Assembly (NCBI GenBank): GCA_001507935.1
Contig: LGET01000093.1
Span: 1-6,343 of the forward strand
Source: Thermococcales archaeon 44_46
GTDB taxonomy: Archaea > Methanobacteriota_B > Thermococci > Thermococcales > Thermococcaceae
Direction of reading: 5' to 3'
Length of the DNA: 6,343 bases
The position numbers and the translations under genes are program-made. Under the pieces are notes generated by a model, which did no database searches, was not told the origin of the DNA, and saw nothing but the letters and a program-made list of their open reading frames with translations. Shown here piece after piece: positions 5,546-6,343 of this stretch (its first letter is position 1; each line of letters starts with the position of its first letter).

Positions 5546-5565
5546 AAAAATATAAAAACTTTAAC
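5546..5565 (-). promoter_or_regulatory. TATA promoter of the endonuclease IV-like gene, overlapping a T-rich end signal
   Basis: The minus strand reads GTTAAAG followed by TTTTTATATTTTT. AAAG plus TTTATATT fits a BRE/TATA pair, with transcription expected about 25 nt on, near 5526-5530, and a leader of about 10 nt. The same Ts come directly after the TAA of the upstream coiled-coil gene, so they could also end its transcript. Confidence 0.55.
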
Positions 5566-6343
5566 TCATTTCGATTTTTTCTCCAAGAATATGCTCAAGT
5601 TTTGAGATGCTTTTTCTAAGCTCTTCTTCCAGCTCCTGCATCTGTTTCTTGAGTAATTTCAATTTCTCCTCCTTCTCCTTAAGTTTTCTCTTTAGCTCCA
5701 TTATTTCTCGTTTTTTGGAGTCTTCCTCATTTACAAAGGCTGAGAGCTCCTCCTCGATTTTTGCCAATTTTTCTTTCATTAAGGCAAGTTCTTGAGATTC
5801 CCTTAGCAAACTTGTTCTGGCCCACTCCACAGTTTTCTTATACTTTTTATCGAGCTTGTCCTCAATTCTATCGAGTAGCTTGAGAAACTCCTCGGGATGA
5901 TGGATAGCATAGGCGGAATCCTCCAAAAATTTCCTCGCAGTGGCGTCTGGCATCCTCATTCTTTTTATTGGCTTCTGAAGCTTGGAAATCTTAGAACGGA
6001 TGGCAATTTCTTTTTGCGATATCTCTCCCTTAAGCTCTTCTTCAGCTTCTCTGAAAGCTTTAAACTCCAGTTTATTTTCCAGTTCCGTAATCTGTTCCTG
6101 GAGCTTTTTCAACTGTTCTGTGAGCTCTTCTTTTGAACGCTCTTCCTCTTTTATGAGATTCTTGAGGCCTTCCAGTTCTTTTAGCAGTTTTTCGGTCTCG
6201 ACGTCTTCAATACCAATTTTGTTTATCTCCTTGATGTACGAGGAATATTCATCAGATAGAACCTTTAAGAGGGTGTTTATCTCATAAACTTCCTTCTCAA
6301 AGACAAGGAGCAAATGTCTGCCGTGAGCAACATGGAGCTTGGA
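5561..6343 (-). CDS. Coiled-coil protein, N-terminus cut by window edge
   Basis: The frame stays open to the right edge, so the 260 visible residues lack the true N-terminus; the TTG at 6313 is not a convincing start because the ten codons above it (SKLHVAHGRH) continue in frame without a stop. I do not recognise a family. The visible part begins with a mixed segment (LHVAHGRHLLLVFEKEVYEI), then a long Lys/Glu-rich coiled coil (about 48-125), a distinct non-coil middle (PIKRMRMPDATARKFLEDSAYAIHHPEEFLK split around residues 125-155, with Trp174), and a second coiled coil (about 182-252) ending near HILGEKIEMS. Two coils around a short central module could fold as an antiparallel hairpin, as in SMC/Rad50-like arms, but no ATPase motifs are visible. 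There is no Cys and no membrane segment. It lies 42 nt upstream of the endonuclease IV-like gene on the same strand. Confidence 0.8.
   Translation of the reverse strand, partial: SKLHVAHGRHLLLVFEKEVYEINTLLKVLSDEYSSYIKEINKIGIEDVETEKLLKELEGLKNLIKEEERSKEELTEQLKKLQEQITELENKLEFKAFREAEEELKGEISQKEIAIRSKISKLQKPIKRMRMPDATARKFLEDSAYAIHHPEEFLKLLDRIEDKLDKKYKKTVEWARTSLLRESQELALMKEKLAKIEEELSAFVNEEDSKKREIMELKRKLKEKEEKLKLLKKQMQELEEELRKSISKLEHILGEKIEMS

Noticed and set aside
1..6343. CRISPR array, tRNA, rRNA, insertion sequence or riboswitch
   Set aside because: No regularly spaced direct repeats, no cloverleaf-like or rRNA-like segments, no transposase-like reading frame and no long structured leader were seen on reading both strands.

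Overview
The window looks like chromosomal DNA from a hyperthermophilic euryarchaeon of the order Thermococcales (Thermococcus, Pyrococcus or Palaeococcus). The grounds are: an archaeal-only UPF0147 protein; Lys/Glu-rich proteins; GGTGA/GGAGGTGG ribosome sites 4-5 nt before starts; purine-rich BRE plus TATA promoters with short leaders; T-rich stretches as the only terminator-like signals; and very tight gene packing. The order is an inference from style and gene content. No 16S or other marker gene is present.

Layout. 1-278 is non-coding in my reading. It holds a perfect 11-bp inverted repeat with TTATAA in both arms, a T-run and TATA-like sites. 279-1423 is a two-gene rightward operon: an unknown zinc-ribbon protein that overlaps, by ATGA, a class II aldolase of the L-fuculose-1-phosphate aldolase type. 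Facing it, one base away, is a leftward UPF0147 gene (1425-1679) with a clear promoter of its own. Behind it is leftward cobO, a corrinoid adenosyltransferase (1770-2300). An 88-bp divergent promoter region (2301-2388) separates cobO from a second rightward operon: a DmpA/P1-type self-cleaving aminopeptidase (2389-3477) and a fold-type I PLP enzyme of aminotransferase class V (3487-4683). The last gene overlaps by 11 bp the convergent end of a leftward endonuclease IV-like TIM-barrel gene (4673-5518). Upstream of that gene lies a leftward coiled-coil gene that runs off the right edge (5561-6343).

How the genes work together. Most of this is a mix of ordinary housekeeping and accessory metabolism. 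The aldolase may supply or remove lactaldehyde/dihydroxyacetone phosphate. CobO converts salvaged corrinoid to adenosylcobalamin. The endonuclease IV-like protein may act on abasic DNA. The two gene pairs most likely to be functionally linked are the zinc-ribbon protein with the aldolase (translational coupling) and the P1 aminopeptidase with the PLP enzyme (9-nt spacing), which together suggest handling of unusual or D-amino-acid peptides.

I find no CRISPR array, insertion sequence, tRNA, rRNA, riboswitch or broken gene, and no clear new multi-gene system. The least explained items are the zinc-ribbon protein, UPF0147, the coiled-coil protein and the inverted repeat at the left edge. Four starts were moved from the longest open frame on ribosome-site evidence: 279, 1679, 2389 and 5518.
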